Shown here: piece after piece, positions 16,835-25,538 of the stretch
How positions within the stretch are numbered: the stretch's first letter is position 1
Layout of the letters: each line of letters starts with the position of its first letter
DNA from: HXMU1420-2 sp040830545
Lineage (GTDB): Bacteria > Pseudomonadota > Alphaproteobacteria > Rhodobacterales > Rhodobacteraceae
Reading direction: 5' to 3'
Assembly: GCA_040830545.1 (NCBI GenBank)
Contig: JBFOMB010000126.1
Location: 1-64,000, forward strand
DNA: 64,000 nt
Program-made: the position numbers and the translations under genes
The notes under the pieces: model-generated
Databases searched by the model: none
What the model was told of the DNA's origin: nothing
What the model saw: only the letters and a program-made list of their open reading frames with translations

Positions 16835-18415
16835 TCAGGCCGTATGTGCGAAGGTGATCCGCAGCGCGTTGGCGGCCGTCTGATCCATTTCGCCCGTCAT
16901 GTTCCGCCGCACCAAGTCCATCACGCTGGACGTCGCCTGCAAGCTGGTCCAACCAAAGTCGGTCATCATGTCGGGGTTCAGGTATTCCCGCGTCATGAAC
17001 CGGTTGCTGAGGATGTGACGGAACGCGTGTTTCGCGATGGCGTTCATCAGAGTGTCACCGATGATCGGCGGGTCTTTCAGACCCAACCGTTCCAGCCAGC
17101 CGGATGACGGCAGTTCGGCCAGAATGCCCACGGCATATTCCACCTTGTCCGGGTTGCCCTTGTACAGGGTTTTCAGCTGCGTGCGATAGCGTGCATCAAA
17201 GGTCGAAAAATCAGCCGGAGTTTCGTTTTGTGCCCGTCGGTGGGCGTTGAATGACCCCAGAACGGCGCGGGCTTTGGTGACGCCGCCCCGGTCTGCCTCA
17301 ATCAGACCGGGATGGGTGTTTCCCAGCCGAACCGCGCTGGCCCCCTGGGACGACGCGGCGGCCAGGATCGCGCCAACCCCCTGTTCAAACACCAGATCGT
17401 TGTTGGCCAGCATGGCGTCGAAACCCTGGGCCTCAAACCCGTTCAGGCTGTCGGGTATCATGCAATGGATGCGATACAGAATGTTGAAATGATAGGGGAT
17501 CGGTGTTTCCCGACACCAGCGTTTTCCTTCGTGAAAGAAGGAGTCGGTGTCGAGCATGAACAGCTTCTGACCGGCAAAGGCGTTGATGTAATCCTCAATC
17601 ACAACCTTCATGTAGGCTGTTGTGTTGCATTGCTGGGCCGTTCCGAAAATCGCGTCATCAGTGGCAGGCCGGCCTTTGCGCTCCAGCTCTGCGCGGATGC
17701 CGTCACACAGGCGATTGTGTTCACGCAGCAGCAGCGTCGTGATCGCGAAATTGCCCAGTGTCATGTTGCCCTGAAACAGGCCGGTGGCACACAGCGCGAA
17801 TTCCCGCCCCTTGTACTTTTCCAGGAGCGTGTCCAGCTTCCCATCCTTTTTCAGATAAGACAGCCCGGCATAGTGGTCCCTGACGCGCCATGTGTCGCCG
17901 GTTTGTTCCATCAGGGCGTCGGGAAACTCGGCCCGGCCACCGTTCACGGGGCGCATCTGGCTGCGCAGTTTGCCGTCTTTGCCGGTGCGCAGGATCGTGC
18001 AGTCCCGGGCGGTGTTGCCGTATACCTGGTTCAGGATGATTTCGTGTGGCGCATCGGTTTCGTAATTGCCCGCGCTCTGGAACACTGCATCGGTCAGGTG
18101 CTGTGCAAAGAAGGGCAGCAACAGCGTCACCCGGCTGGTTTCGTCCGGACCCTCGCGGCGAAAAAGGTCCATCACCGCGTCCATGTCCGGTAACTCTGCC
18201 AGCTCGTCCGGTGTGGGTTGTGGCACTTCGAGCGCGAAGTACGCCTTGTCCAGCAGCTCCCAAAGCGTTGTTTTATCTGGCCCTTTGGTTGTGAAAGGAC
18301 CGGGCAGCGGGCCGTCATCCGCATAGCTGGAAATGATACGCCGATTGATCCATCGATGCAGAAACGGGATTGAAATGATTGCCTTGAAAACGCTGTTTCC
18401 TAAACCACTGGGCAT
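16835..18415 (-). CDS. Animal-type haem peroxidase / fatty-acid dioxygenase (cyclooxygenase-like)
   Basis: The 526-residue haem protein belongs to the peroxidase-cyclooxygenase superfamily. Visible landmarks are the distal haem site FFAQHLTDAVF (His106), the LLLREHNRL motif (residues 228-236) and the proximal segment HFNILYRIHCMIPD. The last aligns with the cyclooxygenase EFNTLYHWHPLLPD, placing Tyr314 at the radical tyrosine and His317 at the proximal histidine. This supports oxygenation of a fatty acid rather than simple peroxidation. No signal peptide is seen. AAGGGG lies 8 bp before the ATG and an AT-rich promoter-like stretch lies upstream (18420-18480). It is convergent with the arylsulfatase gene and close to lipid-remodelling genes. 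Confidence 0.87.
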   Translation of the reverse strand: MPSGLGNSVFKAIISIPFLHRWINRRIISSYADDGPLPGPFTTKGPDKTTLWELLDKAYFALEVPQPTPDELAELPDMDAVMDLFRREGPDETSRVTLLLPFFAQHLTDAVFQSAGNYETDAPHEIILNQVYGNTARDCTILRTGKDGKLRSQMRPVNGGRAEFPDALMEQTGDTWRVRDHYAGLSYLKKDGKLDTLLEKYKGREFALCATGLFQGNMTLGNFAITTLLLREHNRLCDGIRAELERKGRPATDDAIFGTAQQCNTTAYMKVVIEDYINAFAGQKLFMLDTDSFFHEGKRWCRETPIPYHFNILYRIHCMIPDSLNGFEAQGFDAMLANNDLVFEQGVGAILAAASSQGASAVRLGNTHPGLIEADRGGVTKARAVLGSFNAHRRAQNETPADFSTFDARYRTQLKTLYKGNPDKVEYAVGILAELPSSGWLERLGLKDPPIIGDTLMNAIAKHAFRHILSNRFMTREYLNPDMMTDFGWTSLQATSSVMDLVRRNMTGEMDQTAANALRITFAHTA

Positions 18416-18540
18416 AACGAAAACCCCTTTACATATTAACTAGGTTGAAAATGGAACAGTATAATACCACCTATGATAGTGCACCGCCGTCCATTCACCA
18501 AAGGCTTTTCAACCAGTGTTTTCAGGGGCTTTGGGCGGGC

Positions 18541-19203
18541 TCAGGGGTTCGTGCAGGACTGATTTGGTCCCGGCCTCGTGTGGCGCCCATACAGCGCATA
18601 GTTCCGGTACATCCCCTGAACCGTGGTTTGGCCGCCCTCCTGTGCCAGCGCCTGCAAGGCCTTCGGCAGGGACTGCCGGGGGGTGACATGAAACCGGGCG
18701 AGCCACGCAAGCAACCCGCGCCGGAACCAAGGCGGCAGGCCGGAACCGTCACCGAAATCCACGACATGCAGCTGCCCGCCGGGGGCAAGGTGGCGTTTCG
18801 CCTGGGCCAGTGCGGCCTGCCAGTCGGGGATCATCGACAGGCTGTAGGACAGCACGATGTGATCGAAACCATCGACCTCGAACAGCGTGTACGGATCAAA
18901 CACACAGGCATCTGCGCGGGCCAGGGCCACGTCCTGATCCAGCTTGGTCCGGGCTGTTGTCAGCATCTGGTCCGAGATGTCGAAGCCATAAAGCGCCGCG
19001 TCCGGGTAAGATCTGCGGATCATGGCCAGGTTGCGCCCGGTGCCGCAGGCCACCTCCAGCACGCGCGCGCCGGGTTGGGCGTTCATCTGTGTGATCAGGT
19101 GATCCCGGCCCAGAAGGTAGTATTTTCGCGTCAGGTCATAAATCAGCCGCTGATAGCGATAGGTCTGATCCATCAGCTGCCCGTGATCCATCGCGTCGGC
19201 CAT
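18541..19203 (-). CDS. btaB: Diacylglycerylhomoserine N-methyltransferase BtaB
   Basis: The 220-residue class I methyltransferase has the SAM-binding motif ARVLEVACGTGRNLAMI (about residues 46-62), FDISDQML and a post-motif DHIVLSYSLSMIPDW. Following BtaA, it is expected to methylate diacylglycerylhomoserine three times to give the betaine lipid DGTS. Its ATG directly abuts the btaA TAG stop, so the two are translationally linked. The length and the N-terminal MDQTYRYQRLIYDLTRKYYLLGRD segment match BtaB of Rhodobacter. It is the last gene of the operon. The call depends partly on the btaA neighbour. Confidence 0.92.
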   Translation of the reverse strand: MADAMDHGQLMDQTYRYQRLIYDLTRKYYLLGRDHLITQMNAQPGARVLEVACGTGRNLAMIRRSYPDAALYGFDISDQMLTTARTKLDQDVALARADACVFDPYTLFEVDGFDHIVLSYSLSMIPDWQAALAQAKRHLAPGGQLHVVDFGDGSGLPPWFRRGLLAWLARFHVTPRQSLPKALQALAQEGGQTTVQGMYRNYALYGRHTRPGPNQSCTNP

Positions 19204-20424
19204 CTAGCCAGCCTTCCGGTAAAGATGCACACCGCCATAGATCGCCGACCGGTCGGTGTCGAAGGCGGTTCGGGACGCCTGCGCGTCATAGTGCCATTGG
19301 CCCAGCGTCGCCGCGGCCACGCGACCGGGCAGGATGTCATCCGCTCCGCCCGTGCGGAACAGCACCCGCGCGTCGGGACGCGCCGTGCGCGTGATCTGAT
19401 CCCAGAGCGCGTTGAGCTGCGCATCAGTCATCCAGTCCTGCGCATCCAGCAGCACGTAGACCGATTTGGACTGTGACGGGGCCCCGGCCAGAACATCGGT
19501 GATGGAGCGGTTCAGGACCCGGGTCCGTTCTTCGGCCCCGCGCAGGGCCTCGAAATGCTGCTGCTCCAGATAGGGCGGGACCGGGCCGGTGCCGTCTGCC
19601 TTGTGCCCGCGATTGGCCGCCTGCCAGGCAAAATAGTTCTGGCCAATCGGAAAGTCGCAAAACAGCTTGCGTGTGCGTTCCTTCAGGACCGGCACGATGT
19701 CGCCATCCGCGTCACTGGCCAGCTTGTCATACTGCGCGGGCGGGATGCCCAGCCCGAACAGGGACGCACGCCGGTGGGCCAGAAACCGGACAAAGCGCGA
19801 GTCATAAAGCGGCGCGATCTGGCTGGTAAAAAACGCCTCTTGCTCCGCCAGAGACTTGGCATTCAGCAACAGGTTAAAATCCACCCGCGCCACACGGGCA
19901 ACCAGATGCACCGCGCCCAGGAACGTGCCCAGCACGCCGTGGCGGTAGAACCCACGGGCAAACATGGTTTTGCGCGACCGCAGCCCATTGCGCCCGCTCC
20001 AGAATATCTGTGCCTCACCCCCCATCTGCGGCAGGACATGATTGTTCAGCAGAGCAACGTTTTCAGCCCGGTCCGCGTGGCCAAAGACCGAATAAAACGC
20101 TGCGTGATCCGGCAGGTGGCGTGCGGCGGCCAGCTTCAGCCGGGTCAGCTCAACATGCCAGGGCGACAGGTCCACCGCCGTGACCGAGGCCGGTTGCACC
20201 GTCAGATAGGACATGACGTTGCACCCGCCCGAGGCGATGCAGACGATGTCGTCCTGCGGCGTCAGGTCCAGCGCCGCCATATCGCAGACCGGGTCTTCCC
20301 AAATCTGCGGATAGACCAGCCCGCGAAACAGAAAGGCAAAGGCCCGTTCCGACAGGGTATCAAACGAAAAGGCGCGGTTTTCATAAACCGCATCCCCGAT
20401 GGTGTTGGTATTGGCAAGGCTCAT
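19204..20424 (-). CDS. btaA: S-adenosylmethionine:diacylglycerol 3-amino-3-carboxypropyltransferase BtaA
   Basis: The 406-residue protein of the DUF3419 family transfers the 3-amino-3-carboxypropyl group of SAM to diacylglycerol, the first step of betaine-lipid (DGTS) synthesis. Recognisable segments are YPQIWEDPVCDMAAL, IVCIASGGCNVMSYL (the SAM-binding glycine loop, residues 60-74), VTAVDLSPWHVELTRLKL, and YVLLDAQDWM near the end. The start ATG overlaps the plcP stop (ATGA) and its stop abuts btaB. In roseobacters and Rhodobacter this pathway replaces phospholipids when phosphate is scarce. Confidence 0.95.
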   Translation of the reverse strand: MSLANTNTIGDAVYENRAFSFDTLSERAFAFLFRGLVYPQIWEDPVCDMAALDLTPQDDIVCIASGGCNVMSYLTVQPASVTAVDLSPWHVELTRLKLAAARHLPDHAAFYSVFGHADRAENVALLNNHVLPQMGGEAQIFWSGRNGLRSRKTMFARGFYRHGVLGTFLGAVHLVARVARVDFNLLLNAKSLAEQEAFFTSQIAPLYDSRFVRFLAHRRASLFGLGIPPAQYDKLASDADGDIVPVLKERTRKLFCDFPIGQNYFAWQAANRGHKADGTGPVPPYLEQQHFEALRGAEERTRVLNRSITDVLAGAPSQSKSVYVLLDAQDWMTDAQLNALWDQITRTARPDARVLFRTGGADDILPGRVAAATLGQWHYDAQASRTAFDTDRSAIYGGVHLYRKAG

Positions 20425-21245
20425 GCGTGTTCTTTCTGTCTGGCCGCAACGCTTTTGCCCTCGGCGCGTTTGCGTTTCTTGTGACGCCGTTCCAGCAGGC
20501 GCAGCCGGTTGTTGCGCGCCTCCCAGTCGATCAGGCGCAATTCGCCGCCCTGATCCTCGACAATGGCGGTACAGCTTTCGACCCAATCGCCCGTATTGAC
20601 ATAGTGGATGTCGCCAATCTGCCGGATCGTCGCGTGGTGGATGTGGCCGCAGATCACCCCGTCAAACCCGCGCTGGCGGGCATCTTCGGACAGGACCTCT
20701 TCGTACTTGCCGATGAAGTTCACGGCCTGTTTGACCTGGTGCTTGGTCCATTTGGACAGCGACCAGTACCGTCGCGACCACAGCCGACGCACCATGTTGA
20801 TCTTGGGGTTCAGCCAGATCAGCGTCGCGTACGCCCGGTCGCCCAGATAGGCCAGCCACTCGGCGTTTACGATCACCGTGTCGAACTGATCGCCATGCGT
20901 GACCAGATAGCGTTTGCCGGTGGCCGTGGTGAATTCGTCCTGATCCTTGACCTCGATCCCGCCGAAATGGATGCCCGGGAACCGGCGCATGACCTCGTCA
21001 TGGTTGCCGGGGATAAAGATGACGCGCGTGCCCTGCCGGGCCTTTTCCAGAATGCACTGAACAACTTCGTTATGTGACCCGGGCCAGTGCCAGCCGCGCT
21101 GCAACTGCCAGCCGTCCAGGATATCGCCAACCAGGTACAGCGTTTCGCTGCTGTGTTTTTGCAGAAAATCCACCAGCAGGTCCGCCCGGCACCCGCGTGT
21201 TCCCAGATGAATGTCGGAAATGAAAATTGCGCGATACGTTGCCAT
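20421..21245 (-). CDS. plcP: PlcP-type phospholipase C (metallophosphoesterase) for membrane lipid remodelling
   Basis: The 274-residue calcineurin-like phosphoesterase has the full metal-binding set: SDIHLG (residues 10-15), LVGDILDGW (about 38-46), PGNHDE (about 76-81), THGDQFD (about 114-120) and GHIHHA (about 195-200). This sequence type is often auto-named UDP-2,3-diacylglucosamine pyrophosphatase (LpxH-like). In rhizobia and marine bacteria such proteins beside betaine-lipid or glycolipid genes are PlcP, which frees diacylglycerol from phospholipids. Here it directly precedes btaA in one operon behind a Pho box, which makes PlcP the better call. ATG 21245 begins MATYRAIFISDIHLG; it has no strong ribosome site. 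Confidence 0.9.
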   Translation of the reverse strand: MATYRAIFISDIHLGTRGCRADLLVDFLQKHSSETLYLVGDILDGWQLQRGWHWPGSHNEVVQCILEKARQGTRVIFIPGNHDEVMRRFPGIHFGGIEVKDQDEFTTATGKRYLVTHGDQFDTVIVNAEWLAYLGDRAYATLIWLNPKINMVRRLWSRRYWSLSKWTKHQVKQAVNFIGKYEEVLSEDARQRGFDGVICGHIHHATIRQIGDIHYVNTGDWVESCTAIVEDQGGELRLIDWEARNNRLRLLERRHKKRKRAEGKSVAARQKEHA

Positions 21246-21289
21246 CGGATACCCGGCCGTGTCCTTTTCGGCAGAGGTACAGCGGGATT

Positions 21290-21307
21290 GTGTCAGCGCC
21301 GTAACAG
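21290..21307 (-). promoter_or_regulatory. Pho box (PhoB-binding site) upstream of plcP-btaA-btaB
   Basis: On the minus strand CTGTTAC-GGCG-CTGACAC is two heptamers in an 11 bp direct-repeat arrangement, close to the alphaproteobacterial consensus CTGTCAT-N4-CTGTCAC (two mismatches in the first unit counting the final C, one in the second). It ends 44 bp before the plcP start. Induction by PhoB under phosphate limitation fits the function of the three genes. Confidence 0.82.
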
Positions 21308-21391
21308 AACGGGACCAGGGGCGGATTGCCGCTGCGCTGCTGCGCGGCGTGGTCAAATCGGAGCCTCAATGTAGATCAGGCCGGTTTCGCC

Positions 21392-23395
21392 CTAGATGTT
21401 GTCCGGCGCAAATCCCAGGCTTTTTTGCAGCTTCTCTGCCCGCTGGATGGTTGACCGGCGTTGGCGGCGGCCCTGTCGTTCGGCCCTGGCCTGCGCAAGG
21501 TTGCGCTGCAACTCTGCCAGCGTAGAGGGCAGCCGAAAGGGCCCGACGCCCAGACCCCCCCGTAGCGCGCGGTTGAACAGCGGCAGCATGTCCGAAAACA
21601 GCGGATCGTCGAGCGAAACGAAACACACCGCTGTGCCCCGCTGCCCCTGCCGTGCAGTGCGCCCGATCAGCTGCCGGTCAATGCGGGCCGAATTGTGGAA
21701 CTCGGTCAGAACCACGTGCAGGCCACCTTTGTCCTCGACCTCTGTTTTCACCGGGATGTCCGTGCCGCGCCCGGCCATGTTGGTGGCCACGGTGATCTGA
21801 CCCGGTTGACCGGCACGCGCGACAATCTCGGCCTCTTCGGCGTTCTGGCGGGCGTTCAGGACAACGTGGTCCAGACCGGATTGCGACAGCAGGGTCGAGA
21901 TATGTTCAGACGCTTTCACCGACCGCGTTCCGATCAGAACGGGCCGCCCGGCGGCGACCATTTTGGCCGTGTGCCGCACCACCGCGCGCCAGCGGCGATC
22001 TGACGTGCCGTACAGACGGGTGCGAAACAGACGGCGGCGCGGGCGTTTGTTTGTGGGCAGGCGGAACACCCGGCGATCAAAGCCCGTGTGCAATTCCCGC
22101 GCCACCTCCTGCGCGGTGCCGGTCATCCCGGAAAACCACAGGAACCGGTTGAAAAAGCTCTGATAGGTGATCTGCGCCAGCGTTTCGCGTTCGGGGGAAC
22201 GCTCCAGTTCCTCTTTCGCCTCGATCATCTGGTGCAGGCCCTTTTGCCATTGCCGGTCGGGCAACACCCGCCCCGCAAATTCATCGACAATGGCCAGCCC
22301 GTCATCGGTCAGGATGTAATGTTCGTCCCGCAGATACAGATGCAGCGCGCTCAGCGCGTGACCCACCGCATCGCGGCGGGACTGCGCCGTGGCGAGGTCC
22401 GGGAAGGGCGTGCGAAACGACTCGATCAGCGGATCAATGGCGGGCAGCAGTTCGATCCGGCGCTCCTTGAAGTGGGTTTTGTAATGTCGTCCCTCCTCCA
22501 GCGTGCGAGCAAAGGTCAGAACCGTATCCTCCAGCGCGCGCGCGTTATCGTCGCCGGGCTTTTCCGCTGTAATGATCAGGGGTGTCTGCGCCTCGTCGAT
22601 CAGGATGCTGTCGACCTCGTCAATTACGGCAAAGCCCAACCCGCGCACAAGGTTGCGGGGCTCCTGCCGCGAGGTGGAGGCGAAGCGTTGCTGCACCAGC
22701 GTATTCAGCGCGGTGCGCTGTGCCTGAAACGCGATCCGGTCGCGCAGGTAGTCAAAGGTCAGGTCGCTGTTGGTGATGAACACCACATCCGTGTTGTGCA
22801 GGCCCGGACGCTCGGCATAGTCCGTGTCGCTGGAAATCACCGCATGGGTCAGACCAAACGCGTCCAGCACCGGGGCCAGTGTTTCGCGGTCACGGGCGGC
22901 CAGGTAGGCATTCACCGTCACCACATGCACCGGGTGGCCCGTCATCGCCGCCAGAACCGCGGGGATCAGAGTGGTGATTGTCTTGCCCTCGCCCGTGGCC
23001 ATTTCGATGATCCGGCCTCGGGCCAGCGCCATGCCACCCATCACCTGCACCGGATGAAACCACATGCCCAGTTTGCGTCCGGTGATCTGGCGCACAATGG
23101 CCGTGGCGCGGATGAACCCGGCCCCGCGAAACCCGGATTTCAGCAGGGATTTCCCGAGCGTTCGGATTTCCTCCACCAGTTCCTGTTCGGGCACGTCGTC
23201 CAGACGGCGGCACACCCGCAGCACCCGGCGGGTTTCGCGCCAGTCGGCAAAGCCCGGTTTCAGGCTGGCGCGGCGGACATAGGACAGGGCGCGCAACACC
23301 ACGCGATCCGCCGGTTTCACCTCTTTCACGCGGCGTTCGGGCAGGCCGGTATTGGCCCGTACCCCGCCGGACCAGGGACGCGCGGCACTAAACAT
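21392..23395 (-). CDS. Short SecA-like preprotein translocase ATPase
   Basis: The 667-residue DEAD-type motor of the SecA family has Walker A ATGEGKT (residues 133-139), VIDEVDSILIDEAQTPLI (Walker B region), WFSGMTGTA, VATNMAGRGTDI and GRTARQGQRG, so the ATPase looks intact. It is about 230 residues shorter than housekeeping SecA and lacks the C-terminal zinc/SecB-binding tail; the N-terminus is also divergent. It is therefore an accessory, specialised SecA. It overlaps the M50 gene by 8 bp and is last in the operon headed by the giant LEPR-XLL gene. The start is ATG 23395; TTG 23398 is just upstream. It probably powers transfer of that giant protein, alone or through SecYEG. Confidence 0.87.
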   Translation of the reverse strand: MFSAARPWSGGVRANTGLPERRVKEVKPADRVVLRALSYVRRASLKPGFADWRETRRVLRVCRRLDDVPEQELVEEIRTLGKSLLKSGFRGAGFIRATAIVRQITGRKLGMWFHPVQVMGGMALARGRIIEMATGEGKTITTLIPAVLAAMTGHPVHVVTVNAYLAARDRETLAPVLDAFGLTHAVISSDTDYAERPGLHNTDVVFITNSDLTFDYLRDRIAFQAQRTALNTLVQQRFASTSRQEPRNLVRGLGFAVIDEVDSILIDEAQTPLIITAEKPGDDNARALEDTVLTFARTLEEGRHYKTHFKERRIELLPAIDPLIESFRTPFPDLATAQSRRDAVGHALSALHLYLRDEHYILTDDGLAIVDEFAGRVLPDRQWQKGLHQMIEAKEELERSPERETLAQITYQSFFNRFLWFSGMTGTAQEVARELHTGFDRRVFRLPTNKRPRRRLFRTRLYGTSDRRWRAVVRHTAKMVAAGRPVLIGTRSVKASEHISTLLSQSGLDHVVLNARQNAEEAEIVARAGQPGQITVATNMAGRGTDIPVKTEVEDKGGLHVVLTEFHNSARIDRQLIGRTARQGQRGTAVCFVSLDDPLFSDMLPLFNRALRGGLGVGPFRLPSTLAELQRNLAQARAERQGRRQRRSTIQRAEKLQKSLGFAPDNI

Positions 23396-25538
23396 CAAAC
23401 CAGCTCAGGAAACTGCGGCGCAGCCAGCGGCCCGCGCGGTCGGCAGGCGTTTTGGGTGGCAAGGAAAACCGCACATAGCTGCGCGTGCCAAAGGGCGGTG
23501 GATCAGCGCCGCCATCCGACAGACGCATTTCAAACTGGAACAGCGGCTGAACGGTGCGCAGCGGTTCGTCCGGGTCGCCCACCGTGGCAAAGGGCCCGCC
23601 GCCATCCAGCGACAGCACGGCAGAGGGCAGGCGCGACGCGCCTTCGGGGATTTCACGGACCAGTTCGGTTGGCAAGCTGGCCGTGGTGTTGGTGGCAAAC
23701 CGTAGTTCTGCCGTCTGACCGTGGGCGCGGATGTCTGCGGCCAGATGTTGCGGCACGGCCAGCCGGATCAGCGGCGTGCCGGGTGGCAGGACATAGGCCA
23801 ACAATTCACCCTGCCGGGCAAAGCCGCCCGTGTGATCCTGCCCGTCCGGGATGTCCAGCCGCCCTTGCGCCGGGGCGACAATGTCCAGAGCCGCCTGCCG
23901 TTCAACCATCCGCGCATGTTCGACCTCGACCGAGTCCAACCGCAGGCTCAGCCGCTCTGCCTCGGACCGGTCGGTGAACCGCACACTGGCAAGCGAAACG
24001 GTCAGGCGCTGTATCTCGGCCTGCAACACATCGATTTCGGCGGCCAGATCCGGGTCGCTGAGCCGGAACAGTGGATCGCCCTGCGCCACATCCGCGCCCG
24101 AGGTCAGAAGTTGCGTTTCAACATGCCCCAGCGTCCCGGCGCGCAGAAACGCATCCTGCGGCAGCCAGACAACGCCCTGCACCACGGGGCGATGGGGCAG
24201 TTTCACCACGAACAGCAGAACGCCCAGCCCGACCAGAACCACCCCGGCCCCGCGCCAGGCCCGCGCGCCGGCGCGTTTGATCCGTCCGTCCGTCAGCCCC
24301 TTGTACGCGGTTTTCAGCGTCGGCCAGATCAGCGTCAGAGCCAGCGACCACAGCGCCAAGGCCACCCCAACAGCGCGATAGGTCTGCGCCACGAACAGCG
24401 CAATCGTCATCGAGATGACCACGCGGTAGACAAAGGCCGCAGGCGGGTAGAGCAGGAACCACAGCCGCTCCCACGCCACCGTGGGCGTGCGCCGGTGTTC
24501 GCGTGTGGCAAAGACATAGAGGCGCACCATCTCGCCCCACCACTGGTTGCCGCGCTGGCTCATGTTCGGGATTTCGATCAGGTCGCACAGCACGTGGTAA
24601 CCATCGAATTTCAGCAACGGGTTGCCGTTGACCACCAGAGTCGACAGGCCCGAGATGATCATCGTGTTGAAGGCCAGCGTGCGGGCGGTGCCGTCTTCCA
24701 ACCCGATCCACAGAAAAAGCGCCAGCGCCGCGACGGCAATTTCGACCGCAACGCCCGCAGCGGCCACAGCGGCCCGGTCCCATTTGGACGGGAAGACGAG
24801 CGATGCTGACGCCTCCACATACGGGATCGGATAGAAGGCGATGAACATCAACCCCATTTCCGAAACCGTGCCGCCGCGCGATTTGATTGCAACCCCATGT
24901 GCGATTTCATGCAGCAATTTCATCACTGGGTAGATCAGCGCCACCAGCAACAGGTTTTCCAGGTCCAGGAACCCCGACAGCCCGCGCGCCGTCAGCGCGG
25001 CCCAATGCACAGGCAGCACCACCAGCGCGGCGATGGACAGGGCCAGAACCGCGCCCCACCACATCCAGCGCGGCAACAGACCCGTGATCGCCACGAGACC
25101 GGCAAGAAACCGGTCAGGATTGACCAGCGGCACCGTGACCGACAACGGGTTCATGAACAGTTTCTTCCAGACCTGTGCGCGATGCTTGTCCTGCCGTTCC
25201 AGCATTTCGTCCAACAGGGGCATATCCTCGCTGTCGAGCATGTCGGACTGGTGCAGTTGCGTCAGCAGGCTGACCATGTCCTGCTGGGTCGGGGCCTCTT
25301 CTCCTAATTCGGCGCGCAGATCGTCCCACAGGGTTTGCAGCGTGACCGCGCCGTCAAACCGCCCGACGGCGGCGTAGGCAGCCGGGGTCAGGCGGATCGC
25401 CTTGATCCCCGTTGTGTTGGAAATCACGTGCCAGGGCGTTCCCAGATACAGATGCCGGTCCACCCGCACACCCTGCCGCAAACGCGGGGCCAGCTCGCTG
25501 ACCCGGTGCCAATCGGGGCTGAGGAACGCGTCGCTCAT
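23388..25538 (-). CDS. PqqD-like domain / M50 site-2-type protease / HlyD adaptor fusion, multi-pass membrane protein
   Basis: The 716-residue protein has three parts. Residues about 20-110 look like a PqqD/RRE peptide-binding fold (YLGTPWHVISNTTGIKAIRL, then a DGAVTLQTLWDDL segment). Residues about 145-420 are multi-pass membrane with the M50 zinc motif HEIAH (210-214) and the second motif N304-GNPLLKF-D312-G. Residues about 430-716 are a HlyD-like barrel-sandwich and helical hairpin (VVQGVVWLPQDAFLRAGTLG). It could recognise a substrate peptide, cut within the membrane and couple to an adaptor. ATGA overlap with the upstream GAF-HlyD gene and an 8 bp overlap with the SecA-like gene show tight coupling. 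Confidence 0.88.
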   Translation of the reverse strand: MSDAFLSPDWHRVSELAPRLRQGVRVDRHLYLGTPWHVISNTTGIKAIRLTPAAYAAVGRFDGAVTLQTLWDDLRAELGEEAPTQQDMVSLLTQLHQSDMLDSEDMPLLDEMLERQDKHRAQVWKKLFMNPLSVTVPLVNPDRFLAGLVAITGLLPRWMWWGAVLALSIAALVVLPVHWAALTARGLSGFLDLENLLLVALIYPVMKLLHEIAHGVAIKSRGGTVSEMGLMFIAFYPIPYVEASASLVFPSKWDRAAVAAAGVAVEIAVAALALFLWIGLEDGTARTLAFNTMIISGLSTLVVNGNPLLKFDGYHVLCDLIEIPNMSQRGNQWWGEMVRLYVFATREHRRTPTVAWERLWFLLYPPAAFVYRVVISMTIALFVAQTYRAVGVALALWSLALTLIWPTLKTAYKGLTDGRIKRAGARAWRGAGVVLVGLGVLLFVVKLPHRPVVQGVVWLPQDAFLRAGTLGHVETQLLTSGADVAQGDPLFRLSDPDLAAEIDVLQAEIQRLTVSLASVRFTDRSEAERLSLRLDSVEVEHARMVERQAALDIVAPAQGRLDIPDGQDHTGGFARQGELLAYVLPPGTPLIRLAVPQHLAADIRAHGQTAELRFATNTTASLPTELVREIPEGASRLPSAVLSLDGGGPFATVGDPDEPLRTVQPLFQFEMRLSDGGADPPPFGTRSYVRFSLPPKTPADRAGRWLRRSFLSWFDV

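Noticed and set aside
21392..23395. Housekeeping secA
   Set aside because: The protein is too short, lacks the C-terminal zinc tail, and sits inside a specialised operon on a repABC replicon.
22088..23977. 629-codon plus-strand frame across the SecA-like and M50 genes
   Set aside because: It is antisense to two well-supported genes, has low-complexity composition and shows no domain.
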